Source of the DNA: Paenibacillus sp. 1011MAR3C5 | GTDB taxonomy: Bacteria > Bacillota > Bacilli > Paenibacillales > Paenibacillaceae | Length of the DNA stretch: 64,000 nt | Assembly (NCBI RefSeq): GCF_003591485.1 | Contig: NZ_QZCF01000009.1 | Span: 144,199 to 208,198, forward strand | Direction of reading: 5' to 3' | Part shown: positions 33,237-41,385 of the stretch, in pieces | Position numbering within the stretch: the stretch's first letter is position 1 | Layout: each line of letters begins with the position of its first letter | Notes under the pieces: generated by a model | What the model was told of the DNA's origin: nothing | The model's input: only the letters and a program-made list of their open reading frames with translations | Database searches by the model: none | Translations under genes and position numbers: made by a program

Positions 33237-33566
33237 TTGGAAAAACAACCGACCCACACATATAACAACCTCGCTGAAGCGACCTTGGAAGTCATTGGGG
33301 GGAAGTGGAAGTTATTGATTTTATGTCATCTTAACTGCGGACCCATGAGAACAAGCGAGTTCCGTAAGGAAATTCCGGATTTATCTCAAAAAGTGTTAAC
33401 GCAGTCTCTTCGGGAGCTGGAGGAAGCAGGCATCATCACCCGAACCGTATATAACCAGGTACCGCCGAAAGTAGTCTATGAAATGAGCGAGTTAGGCAAA
33501 ACGTTGAGAACAATATTGGATCAATTGGAAGAGTGGGGCGAATATTATATAAAGATACGCAAATAA
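33237..33566 (+). CDS. HxlR-family transcriptional regulator
   Basis: 109 residues: ATLEVIGGKWKLLILCHLNC, RTSEFRKEIPDLSQKVLTQS, LRELEEAGIITRTVYNQVPP, EMSELGKTLRTIL. The two cysteines in ILCHLNCGP could be redox-sensing, as Cys residues are in YodB/HypR, though their position differs from YodB Cys6. The start is TTG at 33237 after GAAGGAG. Divergent from the quinone reductase, its likely target. A strong terminator follows at once. Confidence 0.92.
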   Translation: MEKQPTHTYNNLAEATLEVIGGKWKLLILCHLNCGPMRTSEFRKEIPDLSQKVLTQSLRELEEAGIITRTVYNQVPPKVVYEMSELGKTLRTILDQLEEWGEYYIKIRK

Positions 33567-33568
33567 AC

Positions 33569-33616
33569 GAAAGGCCCTCAAATGCTGCTACAAAGTGGCA
33601 TTTGAGGGCCTTTCTC
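33569..33616. terminator. Bidirectional terminator
   Basis: Perfect 17-bp arms beginning GAAAGGCCCTCAAATGC with a 12-base loop. Serves the HxlR gene and possibly the convergent guanylate-kinase-like gene. Confidence 0.85.
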
Positions 33617-33720
33617 TCGCAAAATCGGCTTCGGATGGGGCTCGAGCCGACTGTCGGAACAACCCCATTTTTGGTTGGCGGATCAAAATTTGATTGGGCT
33701 GAGAAGGGATCGACATTTCT

Positions 33721-34290
33721 TTATGTCTCCAAATCTCCCGCCTCATACCCTGCAACTAGATCCCGAATGAATGCCGCGGTGCGTTCGGCGTCGACGTTCT
33801 CAATGACATGCTCGCATTCCTTGCGGTAGGTGACTTCATCCGTGTAATGGTTTAAATAGCTGTTCATAATTTCATACGACATGCCTTTCTCTTCAAGGCG
33901 CTCTTTTACGAGCCGCTTCTCGACATAGAGAAAGATGCGAACAACTTTGTCGCCATACAGGCTGCGGATGCGATCAGCGCCCTCGCGATTTAGGATCAGA
34001 TAGACGCTTCGCCCCTCGAGAAGGGCGTCATTCAGCTCTCTGCTCGCGACGCCGTAGCGGTATCGGTCGATTTTGACTTCTTCAGAGAAATAGTGACGCT
34101 TGCTCAAAGCATCAAATTGCTCTGGCGTCAGATAACGGTAATCTGCAGGCGGAGACTCCTTGTCTCTGGGCGGTCGGTCAGTGTAAGAAGGAAGATGGGT
34201 AATGCGGGTATGCTTCAGCGCAAGTCTCGCCGTCGTTTTACGACCGGAGCCGCTTGTGCCTGTGAACACATAGATATATGGTCTGCTCAT
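33721..34290 (-). CDS. Guanylate-kinase-like P-loop protein
   Basis: 189 residues. P-loop GTSGSGRKTT, then LPSYTDRPPRDKESPPADYR, which matches the GMP-binding SYSTRPPRxGE region of guanylate kinases, then EVKIDRYRYGVASRELND and IFLYVEKRLVKERL. It is probably not the housekeeping Gmk, because Arg sits within the P-loop (SGSGRKT where GxGKST is usual) and the second half is diverged. Nucleotide kinase activity on another substrate is possible. Single gene with GAGGAG before its ATG. Confidence 0.8.
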   Translation of the reverse strand: MSRPYIYVFTGTSGSGRKTTARLALKHTRITHLPSYTDRPPRDKESPPADYRYLTPEQFDALSKRHYFSEEVKIDRYRYGVASRELNDALLEGRSVYLILNREGADRIRSLYGDKVVRIFLYVEKRLVKERLEEKGMSYEIMNSYLNHYTDEVTYRKECEHVIENVDAERTAAFIRDLVAGYEAGDLET

Positions 34291-34527
34291 GTGAAATCAC
34301 TCCTCTCGGCATTGGGAAAGGCTGATTCAATAAGTTGAAATGGAAGATTGATAGGAGAAGGTCTATATCCTATTTATCGGCTTAAACGCGACTTATTGTG
34401 ATGGCGGAGCAGGAGCATATGCATATGAATGGATTTGTTGGTTTGCTTCGGGGCATTAAATTGTTATAAACGATTTTGACGAAAATGTGTATTGAGGAAG
34501 CGGGGGCGACAAGCGTACAATGAATTC

Positions 34528-34546
34528 ATTGATAATAATTATCAAT
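34528..34546 (+). promoter_or_regulatory. Fur box upstream of the siderophore-binding lipoprotein
   Basis: ATTGATAATAATTATCAAT, a perfect 9-1-9 palindrome with the TGATAATnATTATCA Fur core, 32 bp before the start codon. Confidence 0.88.
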
Positions 34547-34578
34547 ATCATTAATGTGGATCAGGAGAGGGTAAAATC

Positions 34579-35589
34579 ATGGTCAGGCAAGTTTGGAAGA
34601 CATTTTTGAAATCAGCGGTTGTCGTCACTGTATGTATCGGGCTGTTGGCCGGGTGCGGCGATGCCGGTAACCGGATCAATAACGGAGAAGCGGTTTCCGG
34701 CCAGCCTTCCGGGGGAGCAAACGCTGACAGTAAAGCGGAACAAGCGGTACCGGCAACGCGCATCGTCAAAAATGAGTTCGGAGAATTGGAAATTCCGGTA
34801 AACCCCAAACGCGTGGCTGCTTTATACCGCGAGGATTATTTGGTGGCGCTTGGCGTGACGCCGATCGTGCAATATTTCAATCCGATGTGGGGCAAGCAAG
34901 ATTATTTGGGTCTGGAGGTGCCGTTGTTTGACGTTACCGGAAGCGTGGAAGCTCTGCTTGTTTCCGAGCCGGATTTGATTATTACCGCTGGCATAGATGA
35001 CGCCCAATACGAAATGTACAGCAAAGTTGCGCCGACGTTCCGTATTCCAGAGGACGTGCTGTCGGATTCGCGCCAGACGTTGAACATGATTGCCGATTTG
35101 CTCGGCGTGCCGGAGAAGGCGGCGGAGGTTTTACAGAAATACGATCAGCGGGTGGAGGAACTGAAAGGCAAGATGGCCGCTTCGGCCAGGGATGAGAAAG
35201 TCGTTGTGTTACGGATGAATTCCGCCGATAAGTCGGTTAATATTTTTAGTTACAACAACATGTTTATCGGCAAGCTGTTGTATCAGGATCTGGGGATTCA
35301 AGCGCCGCAATATGCCAAAAACTTGACCGAGGGAAATAGCGTATTGTCCATGGAGGCGATTCCCGAGCTCGACGCCGACCATATGATATTGCTGCTGTCC
35401 AACGGCACTTGGGAGGATGAGGGTATAGCACAAGCTTATGATGAGATGATGAATAGTCCGATCTGGAAATCCGTACCCGCTGTGCAGAAGGGCAACGTCT
35501 ACCAGGTCGAGCGCTCACACTGGCAAACGACGGCGATTATCGGGGATCAGAAAAAGATGGACGATTTGGAAAGGCTGTTTATCAAGTAA
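34579..35589 (+). CDS. Iron-siderophore ABC transporter substrate-binding lipoprotein (FecB/FeuA-like)
   Basis: 336 residues. Lipoprotein signal with lipobox LLAGC, then a flexible Ser/Gly/Ala linker and a two-lobe siderophore-binding domain: FGELEIPVNPKRVAALYRED, YLVALGVTPIVQYFNPMWGK, SEPDLIITAGIDDAQYEMY and a long inter-lobe helix ADLLGVPEKAAEVLQKYDQR. It captures ferric siderophore outside the membrane. A Fur box precedes it, so it is made under iron starvation. No permease or ATPase gene is nearby; it must use one encoded elsewhere. The next gene encodes a regulator with a paralogous binding domain. Confidence 0.93.
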   Translation: MVRQVWKTFLKSAVVVTVCIGLLAGCGDAGNRINNGEAVSGQPSGGANADSKAEQAVPATRIVKNEFGELEIPVNPKRVAALYREDYLVALGVTPIVQYFNPMWGKQDYLGLEVPLFDVTGSVEALLVSEPDLIITAGIDDAQYEMYSKVAPTFRIPEDVLSDSRQTLNMIADLLGVPEKAAEVLQKYDQRVEELKGKMAASARDEKVVVLRMNSADKSVNIFSYNNMFIGKLLYQDLGIQAPQYAKNLTEGNSVLSMEAIPELDADHMILLLSNGTWEDEGIAQAYDEMMNSPIWKSVPAVQKGNVYQVERSHWQTTAIIGDQKKMDDLERLFIK

Positions 35590-35651
35590 CATCGGTTTCG
35601 CTTAACCAATCCAGCGCATGAACGCTCGAATGGGAAGGCGACACGCCGGCG

Positions 35652-35697
35652 AAAAAGGAGAGTTGCTTCAACAATGGTTGAAGAGCTGTCCTTTTTT
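35652..35697 (+). terminator. Terminator after the binding lipoprotein
   Basis: AAAAAGGA...TTGCTTCAAC / GTTGAAGAGCTGTCCTTTTTT stem-loop with a six-T end. Confidence 0.75.
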
Positions 35698-35706
35698 GTT
35701 TATGAT

Positions 35707-35725
35707 GATAATGAGAACTATTATC
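35707..35725 (+). promoter_or_regulatory. Fur box upstream of the AraC/binding-domain regulator
   Basis: GATAATGAGAACTATTATC matches the 19-bp Fur consensus GATAATGATAATCATTATC at all but about three positions. It shows that the long frame open from 35618 cannot start there. Confidence 0.88.
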
Positions 35726-35776
35726 AATGTTTGCGGAGCTGATAGGGCGCCGTTTCCAGATAAGGGCTGGGAGTGT

Positions 35777-37459
35777 ATGGGGAAGATGAGTGAAAATAGT
35801 TTTATTACCGTAAAGGGAAGCTACCGCTTTGAATGGGGGGAAGCGAAGCATATCCGGATTCGGGAGCATGAAACGGCGCTTTGCCAGGATGCGAGATTCG
35901 ATCTGCTTATCATCGTCAGGAATGGAGCGGCGCGGCTGCAAGGACGAGACGGTGACAAAGGTGAAAGCCCCATCCGATCCGGGCAATTTGTATGGCTGCA
36001 AGCGAATTCGGCGGAAATCTCCTTGTTTGCGCTTTCGCCCGTTTGCGCTTTCGATGTTTTTTCTTTTCAGTTCAGATCCGAACAGGTTGAGGTCATTACA
36101 GGAACCCTCAGAGAGGAGCCAGAGTTCCCGGAAGCCGTTGTTCCCTATGGCCAAGTGCTGGAGCTGCGGACTTATGCGAAAGCCGTCGAGCTGGTGGAGG
36201 AATTGCTGCAGCCAACTTGTCGCGATGCCACGTCGCTTCAATTCTATTACCGCTATTTGCGTTTTCAGGAGCTGCTGCTTATGATCATCAGTTGGCATGA
36301 GCAGCAATCACGACAGGCAGCCGCTTCGGCCGAAGCAGGCATTGGCAGGTCCATTCAATATATGAACGTGCATTACAGCGATGCGCTCACCGTGGAGCAA
36401 CTGGCCGATATCGCATGGATCGAACCTTGGAAATATCCGCGTCTGTTCAAGGGAGCGACAGGCAAGTCACCTCTTCAATATTTGAACGATATGCGCATGG
36501 ACAAGGCGAAGCAATTGCTGGTAGCCGGGGAGGACAAGCTGTCGGACATCGCGCAGCAGATCGGGTTTGCGAACGAATATTATTTCAGCCGCCGCTTCAA
36601 GCAGACGATCGGCATCGCGCCAGGGCAATACCGCCGGAATCACCGGGAGCAGCCGCGAATTGTAGCGCCTTATTTGGAGGATTTTCTAGTGGCGCTCGGA
36701 GTTATGCCGATTGCCCAGTATTGGCATGCCAAATGGGGCAAGCAGGATTATTTGCGGCTGTCGCAAACTCCCGTGTTTGACGAGATGGAGCTGGCGACGG
36801 CAAGTCTGCACGCCATTGCCGATTATCGGCCCGACCTGATCCTGCTTATGGACCATTACGATGATACGCTGTACAAGCAATGCCGCCGCATCACCCATAC
36901 CTGCGTGATGCCTGAATCTACGAATGATTGGCGTATGGTATTGCGTCGCTTTGGCGATTTTTTCGGCCGTGAGGAGTTGGCGGAGCGCATTCTCACGGAA
37001 TACACAGCCAAGGCGGCTGCTGCGCGAGAGGCGCTGCGCCGCAAGCTTCGCGGCGAGACGGTTGCGTTTTTGCGCGTATCGGCGGACTACGTTTTGATGT
37101 ATACGGATTGCGGCGGAGGGTTTGCCGTTTCTGTGCTGTACGAGGATCTGGGTCTCCAGCCGTATCGGCTTTCCGGGACGGAAGAGTCAAGCTCTGGCTT
37201 CGGCGACGGCAAAATGATTGCTTTATCCGGGGAGCAACTGGCGGGGCTGTCCGCCGATCATCTGTTTGTGGTGTTCGACAAATGGCACAGCGGTCGGCCG
37301 GGCGAGGAGCGGATGCTGCTCAGCAGCCAGGTATGGAAAGGCCTTGCCGCCGTACGCAAGCTGCAGGCATACGAGATGGACTTTTTGACCTGGATGAATA
37401 ACGGGGTGATCTCGAACGGCAAAAAAATTGACGATATTATGCGGGTGTTGGCCATCTGA
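35777..37459 (+). CDS. AraC-family regulator fused to a FecB-type siderophore-binding domain (Btr-like)
   Basis: About 560 residues. Order: N-terminal AraC arm (~1-170); HTH pair SIQYMNVHYSDALTVEQLAD / KLSDIAQQIGFANEYYFSRR (~195-290); then a periplasmic-binding-protein fold without signal peptide (~300-560). The last part matches the lipoprotein encoded just upstream: EDFLVALGVMPIAQYWHAKW with GKQDYL against EDYLVALGVTPIVQYFNPMW with GKQDYL. This is the layout of Bacillus Btr, which binds bacillibactin in the cytoplasm and activates uptake genes. The start is probably ATG 35777 (or 35786), downstream of the Fur box. It likely senses the same siderophore that the lipoprotein captures. Confidence 0.9.
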   Translation: MGKMSENSFITVKGSYRFEWGEAKHIRIREHETALCQDARFDLLIIVRNGAARLQGRDGDKGESPIRSGQFVWLQANSAEISLFALSPVCAFDVFSFQFRSEQVEVITGTLREEPEFPEAVVPYGQVLELRTYAKAVELVEELLQPTCRDATSLQFYYRYLRFQELLLMIISWHEQQSRQAAASAEAGIGRSIQYMNVHYSDALTVEQLADIAWIEPWKYPRLFKGATGKSPLQYLNDMRMDKAKQLLVAGEDKLSDIAQQIGFANEYYFSRRFKQTIGIAPGQYRRNHREQPRIVAPYLEDFLVALGVMPIAQYWHAKWGKQDYLRLSQTPVFDEMELATASLHAIADYRPDLILLMDHYDDTLYKQCRRITHTCVMPESTNDWRMVLRRFGDFFGREELAERILTEYTAKAAAAREALRRKLRGETVAFLRVSADYVLMYTDCGGGFAVSVLYEDLGLQPYRLSGTEESSSGFGDGKMIALSGEQLAGLSADHLFVVFDKWHSGRPGEERMLLSSQVWKGLAAVRKLQAYEMDFLTWMNNGVISNGKKIDDIMRVLAI

Positions 37460-37464
37460 GAAAA

Positions 37465-37495
37465 CAAAAACCACGTCCCTCTAAAGGACGTGGTT
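37465..37495 (-). terminator. Terminator of the GntR-ABC operon (minus strand)
   Basis: On the minus strand AACCACGTCC, loop, GGACGTGGTT and then TTTGTTTTC. It may also stop the convergent AraC-type gene. Confidence 0.75.
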
Positions 37496-37500
37496 CCCCA

Positions 37501-37866
37501 TCAATAAACCTTTCTCATAAGCTCAAAAACTTCTTCTATCGTAAGTCCGAAGGATTTGTAGTAATCAGCGTCAATCGCCATCCGCTGCAGGATCATGTCA
37601 TTGCGTCTTTGCAGCATCTCGTCAGGGGAGAGGTCGGCGACGAAGCAGCCTTTGCCGGTAATGGTATAGATGAGGTCAAGCCGCTCCAGCTCTTCCCAAG
37701 CTTTCTTCACCGTGATGATGCTGACGCCAAGCTCCGTGGCCGCTTGCCGTATGGGCGGCAGGCCGTATCCGCTCTCCAGCTCACCCTTGAGAATCTGTGC
37801 GCTGATCTGTTCGAAAAGCTGCTGATAGATAGGTTTTTCAGATGTATTCGAAATTGCGATGTTCAT
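37501..37866 (-). CDS. GntR-family regulator (YtrA subfamily)
   Basis: 121 residues: SNTSEKPIYQQLFEQISAQI, LKGELESGYGLPPIRQAATE, LGVSIITVKKAWEELERLDL, TITGKGCFVADLS and a short helical tail, the length and layout of YtrA-type regulators of ABC transporters. It is the last gene of the minus-strand operon and overlaps the permease by 1 bp. In many genomes the GntR gene comes first; here the order is ATPase, permease, GntR. It probably represses the promoter at 39400-39441. Confidence 0.92.
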   Translation of the reverse strand: MNIAISNTSEKPIYQQLFEQISAQILKGELESGYGLPPIRQAATELGVSIITVKKAWEELERLDLIYTITGKGCFVADLSPDEMLQRRNDMILQRMAIDADYYKSFGLTIEEVFELMRKVY

Positions 37867-38519
37867 TACATTTCCACTTTCTCAAACCGTTTGTTGGCAA
37901 TATGATAAGCGATAAATGTAAATAGCGCAAATATCACGATGCCTGCAAGCAAGATTAAGAGGTGAGCGCCCAGATTGTCGCTACCAGCGCCATTGAACAG
38001 ATCGGACACATACGAGTTTTGCAAAACAAGCCATTCGGCGCCTCCGGCAAACAAGATTGCACCTGCATTCGCTGCAAATGCTGCCGCACCGTATTTATAC
38101 GACGTCTTATAATACATGGAGATGAAGATCAGGTTGAAGATCGCCAGCATGACAAAGCATAGTCCCCAGAAGCCAAAGGAAGGCTTTAAGAAAAAGTACA
38201 TCATATTCGGATACAAACGTAACGTGACCACGCCATAAATCATGGCAACAACGATATGCAACAGCTCCAGAATGACGATAAAGGAGACTCTTGCTTTCAC
38301 CATATCTCTTTTTGTAACCGGCATGATGCTTGTGAAGATCAGATCGTTCTGGCTCTTATACCCGCCGAACATGTTCGGAATCGTAATGAAACAGAAGTAG
38401 AGGATAACCAGGAAGTACAGCCAACCCGGAATAAGCATCAATGCGCCAGTCAAAAACGGCAGTACGTAGAAGAAAGGACTTACGCCAATCTTAAATTCCT
38501 TCATTAACAAGTTATGCAT
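37866..38519 (-). CDS. ABC-2 type permease (GntR-linked)
   Basis: 217 residues with about six hydrophobic segments, opening MHNLLMKEFKIGVSPFFYVL. MFGGYKSQNDLIFTSIMPVT is the typical loop of the ABC-2 permease group that follows YtrB-like ATPases, and TKRDMVKAR is the next conserved stretch. It lies 1 bp after the ATPase and overlaps GntR by 1 bp, so the three genes are one transcript. Substrate unknown; cell-wall antibiotic response is the usual setting for such operons. Confidence 0.88.
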   Translation of the reverse strand: MHNLLMKEFKIGVSPFFYVLPFLTGALMLIPGWLYFLVILYFCFITIPNMFGGYKSQNDLIFTSIMPVTKRDMVKARVSFIVILELLHIVVAMIYGVVTLRLYPNMMYFFLKPSFGFWGLCFVMLAIFNLIFISMYYKTSYKYGAAAFAANAGAILFAGGAEWLVLQNSYVSDLFNGAGSDNLGAHLLILLAGIVIFALFTFIAYHIANKRFEKVEM

Positions 38520-38520
38520 C

Positions 38521-39369
38521 CTAGATATCCTCCTTCTTCGAGCAATAAATCATGATCTCCTCGAGATTCGGTATCGCTGACCTTATATCCAGTGACGAAT
38601 CGAAGTCCTTTGTATGAATCAAGCCGGTGAAGCCGAATGAATTGACCTTGTAAGAAATGAGTCGGTCCTTGATCAGATCCAGCTGCTCCTTCTTGCCATT
38701 GAGCAAACGGTAAGCATCTACGAATTCTTCCTTCTCCGCACTCTTGATGATTTCACCGTTATGAATGAAGGTGATGTAATCTGCACATTTCTCGAGATCG
38801 GATGTGATATGAGTGGAGAAGAGGATACTGATCTCGCCGTCCTGCACCAGCTCCCGGAAGATATCCAGCAGATTGTCCCGGGCGACAGGATCGAGTCCGC
38901 TAGTTGGTTCATCCAGAATAAGAAGCTTCGCCCCATGCGACAGGGCAAGAGCCAGGCTGTATTTCACCTTCATGCCGGTCGATAACTCGGAGATTTTTTT
39001 GTCCTCGATCAGATTGAACTTCTTCAAATACTTGCGGTAGGTAGCATCATCCCAGTTCTTATAGAACCGCTTGATTACATCCGTTAATGTCTTGACTTTG
39101 GTGCGGGTATAAAAGTTGATGTCGCCAAAAGCAGAGCCGATCTCCTGCTTTAATTCCACCTCGTGCTGCCCCATGTTCTTGCCCATAATATGAATCTCGC
39201 CGCTATCCAGGCGAATCAGATTCAGAATTGACTTAATCGTTGTTGTTTTGCCAGCGCCATTCGAGCCGATAAATCCCATAATGTAGCCTTTTTCCAGTTG
39301 AAAAGATACGTTCTTCAGTTGAAAATGATCATACTTTTTACTTACGTTACGAAGATCTAAAGCCAACAT
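38521..39369 (-). CDS. ABC transporter ATP-binding protein (YtrB/EcsA-like)
   Basis: About 282 residues. Walker A GSNGAGKTT, signature LSTGMKVKYSLALAL (LSTGM in place of LSGGQ), Walker B LLILDEPTSGLDPVARD, switch His in FSTHITSDLEKCAD. The start is ATG at 39369 with GGAGCGGAGGAAACGCT before it; a longer frame from 39411 contains the operator region. First gene of the ATPase-permease-GntR operon. Confidence 0.93.
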   Translation of the reverse strand: MLALDLRNVSKKYDHFQLKNVSFQLEKGYIMGFIGSNGAGKTTTIKSILNLIRLDSGEIHIMGKNMGQHEVELKQEIGSAFGDINFYTRTKVKTLTDVIKRFYKNWDDATYRKYLKKFNLIEDKKISELSTGMKVKYSLALALSHGAKLLILDEPTSGLDPVARDNLLDIFRELVQDGEISILFSTHITSDLEKCADYITFIHNGEIIKSAEKEEFVDAYRLLNGKKEQLDLIKDRLISYKVNSFGFTGLIHTKDFDSSLDIRSAIPNLEEIMIYCSKKEDI

Positions 39370-39399
39370 AGCGTTTCCTCCGCTCCAAAATTGTGTATG

Positions 39400-39441
39400 T
39401 TGTGTATGCACAATATATCATCGATCATAATCTGCTGTCAA
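39400..39441 (-). promoter_or_regulatory. Promoter and operator of the GntR-ABC operon
   Basis: Minus strand: TTGACA (39441-39436), 18-bp spacer, TATATT (39417-39412). The near-palindrome TTGTGTATGCACAA (39400-39413, plus strand) overlaps the -10, and TTGTGTATG is repeated directly at 39391 and 39400. A suitable GntR/YtrA-type operator. Confidence 0.75.
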
Positions 39442-39470
39442 TTCCTGTTCAACTATTTTTTAAGTAAATA

Positions 39471-39508
39471 CAAAAAAAAGAGAGCAGGAAGATATTCCTC
39501 CTGTTCTC
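39471..39508 (-). terminator. Minus-strand terminator
   Basis: On the minus strand GAGAACAGGA, loop, TCCTGCTCTC and then eight Ts. It lies just past the stop of the minus-strand SLH fragment at 39530. Confidence 0.75.
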
Positions 39509-39529
39509 CTTCGCATATCGGAACGACCA

Positions 39530-39712
39530 TTATTGTGCTTTAACCGTATCTAGAAAACGATGCAGCATCATATAGGATTGTTCGAAGCTTAACACGGTTT
39601 TGGGTGAGAAACGCCCTTCGCCTGTGCCGACCATAATGCTCTTGGCCGATACAAATTGGATGCCTACCTGCGCCCAGCTGCTGATGGAACGAGAGTCGGC
39701 ATAGCTGATTTT
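39530..39712 (-). pseudogene. S-layer homology domain fragment, C-terminal end of a lost gene
   Basis: About 60 codons to a stop at 39530: KISYADSRSISSWAQVGIQF, SAKSIMVGTGEGRFSPKTVL, SFEQSYMMLHRFLDTV. This is one SLH-type repeat (YAD..ISSWA, then IMxGxGxGxFxP, then EQ). No start, and homology stops at about 39705, where a plus-strand SLH fragment begins. Its own terminator is still present downstream. Confidence 0.75.
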
Positions 39713-39883
39713 GGCGATGCGCAGGTTATTCCGAACTGGGCCAGAGCATCCTTTCTGTCCGCTATAAACGAGGGCATTCTGGTTGGGACAGAGCAGTCCG
39801 AATTACAGCCATTACGTCAGGTTACTCGTGCTAAAGCGATTGTCATTATCTTGCGTCTATTGGACAAGCTTAAGGGAAAATAG
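39699..39883 (+). pseudogene. S-layer homology domain fragment, opposite strand
   Basis: IADFGDAQVIPNWARASFLS, AINEGILVGTEQSELQPLRQ, VTRAKAIVIILRLLDKL is a single C-terminal SLH repeat, ending at a stop at 39883. No signal peptide or upstream domains. It meets the minus-strand SLH fragment head to head near 39700, so two related genes were recombined and mostly deleted here. Confidence 0.75.
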
Positions 39884-39884
39884 T

Positions 39885-40769
39885 TTAAGTTGTATACAGA
39901 TGGATAAAGTTCTCCGCCATCGCAGACAAGCGGCGGTTCTTAAGCCATACCAGCCCGACGGGAGAGACCATCTCGGTTGGGCTGGTTATTTTATTGGCGC
40001 GTATAGCAGCCCTGTCATGCACCTTGAGCAGTGTCTCCGGTACGATCGCCGAGCAAAAACCGGACTCCACCAGCCTGATCAGCAGCGAGATGTCGGAGCA
40101 TTCTCCAACAATATTCGGTTGCAGATGAAGCTCGGAGAAGGCTTGCCGGATCAAATAATGCACGCCTAGTCCCGGTGTGCTGGGCAGCATCAGCGGGATA
40201 TCTTGCAGCTCGGCAAGCGAGAGGCCAGCATCCAGAGGAGCTGATTTCGACGCTTCGGCCGATGTCACTACATAAAACGGCTCGCTATATAGATGACGAA
40301 CAGCCAGATCATCCCCTAATTCAAGCGGCAAACGAATAAACGCCAGCTCAACCGCGCGTTCTCTGACTAGTTGGCAGAGGCGGGCGGATTCATTTTGCTG
40401 GATATGGTAGGCGGCCTTAGGATATCCTTCCCGGAAGCGGTGGAGAAGGTTCGGCAGCTCCGCAACCGAAAGCGTATTGACGCCAATCGATAATGTACCG
40501 CTGCTGCCTTGTCCCACTTCTTTTACCTCAAATGCGGCTTCCTCCATAAGCTCGACCATTTGCAGAGCATACTCATAGAGCTTCTTTCCCGCTGCTGTCA
40601 GCTTCAAGTACTTGCCGCTTCGCTCCATTAATTCTGTGCGGAGCTCTTCTTCCATCGCTTTCAATTGTTGGCTTAGCGGAGGTTGAGAGAGATGGAGCCG
40701 CTTCGCAGCGGCCGATACGGTCCCTTCCTCCACAATTGCAATGAAGTAGCGCAGCTGCCGGATATCCAT
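39885..40769 (-). CDS. LysR-family transcriptional regulator
   Basis: 294 residues. HTH MDIRQLRYFIAIVEEGTVSA, AAKRLHLSQPPLSQQLKAME; then the co-inducer domain with TLSIGVNTLSVAELPNLLHR and ERAVELAFIRLPLE. Divergent from the nucleoside deaminase gene, with 117 bp between the starts, the classical LysR arrangement. It probably regulates the deaminase. Its stop abuts the SLH remnant on the other strand. Confidence 0.93.
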   Translation of the reverse strand: MDIRQLRYFIAIVEEGTVSAAAKRLHLSQPPLSQQLKAMEEELRTELMERSGKYLKLTAAGKKLYEYALQMVELMEEAAFEVKEVGQGSSGTLSIGVNTLSVAELPNLLHRFREGYPKAAYHIQQNESARLCQLVRERAVELAFIRLPLELGDDLAVRHLYSEPFYVVTSAEASKSAPLDAGLSLAELQDIPLMLPSTPGLGVHYLIRQAFSELHLQPNIVGECSDISLLIRLVESGFCSAIVPETLLKVHDRAAIRANKITSPTEMVSPVGLVWLKNRRLSAMAENFIHLYTT

Positions 40770-40886
40770 AATTGTCCTCCTTGTATATGAAAAACCTTAG
40801 TGAATGATAGTTTAACTATATTTTTCGAATGGATATGCTTATGATACCATGATTTTATACGAATAGATGAACAGGAGGATATTCCA

Positions 40887-41366
40887 TTGATCAATGATAC
40901 GGATATGAAGCATCTGCGGCGCTGTATTGAATTGGCCAAAGCCGCACTGGACGCAGGAGATGAGCCGTTTGGTTCTGTACTTGTCTCCTCTACCGGCGAG
41001 GTGCTGATGGAGGACCATAACCACGTTGCAGGCGGCGACCATACTCAGCATCCGGAGTTTGCGCTGGCGCGCTGGGCGGCCAATAACATGACGGTGGAAG
41101 AGCGTAGCAAGGCGACCGTCTACACGTCGGGCGAGCATTGTCCGATGTGCGCCGCAGCCCACGGCTGGGCGGGGCTAGGCCGAATTGTATATGCCAGCTC
41201 TTCAAAGCAATTGGCAGAGTGGCTGAATGAACTAGGGGTTTCCCCATCGCGCGTCCGCAATCTTCCGATCGAAGACGTGATCAGGGATACCGTTATTGAA
41301 GGCCCTGTAGCTGAGTTGGCAGAGGAAGTGCGGCAGCTTCATATCCGGCTGCACGTCAAGAGATAA
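40887..41366 (+). CDS. Nucleoside/deoxycytidylate deaminase-family protein
   Basis: 159 residues. The zinc site is THPEFALARWAA (HPE in place of HAE) and EHCPMCAAAHGW (PCxxC variant PMCAAA with only one of the two usual cysteines clearly placed: HC...C). AALDAGDEPFGSVLVSSTGE is the family's opening strand and helix. Family members deaminate guanine, cytosine, adenosine in tRNA or related substrates; which one cannot be told. The start is TTG at 40887, 8 bases after AGGAGG. Divergent LysR regulator; perfect terminator at 41386. Confidence 0.88.
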   Translation: MINDTDMKHLRRCIELAKAALDAGDEPFGSVLVSSTGEVLMEDHNHVAGGDHTQHPEFALARWAANNMTVEERSKATVYTSGEHCPMCAAAHGWAGLGRIVYASSSKQLAEWLNELGVSPSRVRNLPIEDVIRDTVIEGPVAELAEEVRQLHIRLHVKR

Positions 41367-41385
41367 AATTGGATGAATAAAAAGG

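Noticed and set aside
33620..33720. Possible tRNA-like segment after the HxlR terminator
   Set aside because: No cloverleaf with a TTCGA arm and acceptor stem could be built.
35618..35776. Upstream start of the AraC/binding-domain regulator
   Set aside because: This stretch holds a terminator and a Fur box, so it is the promoter region.
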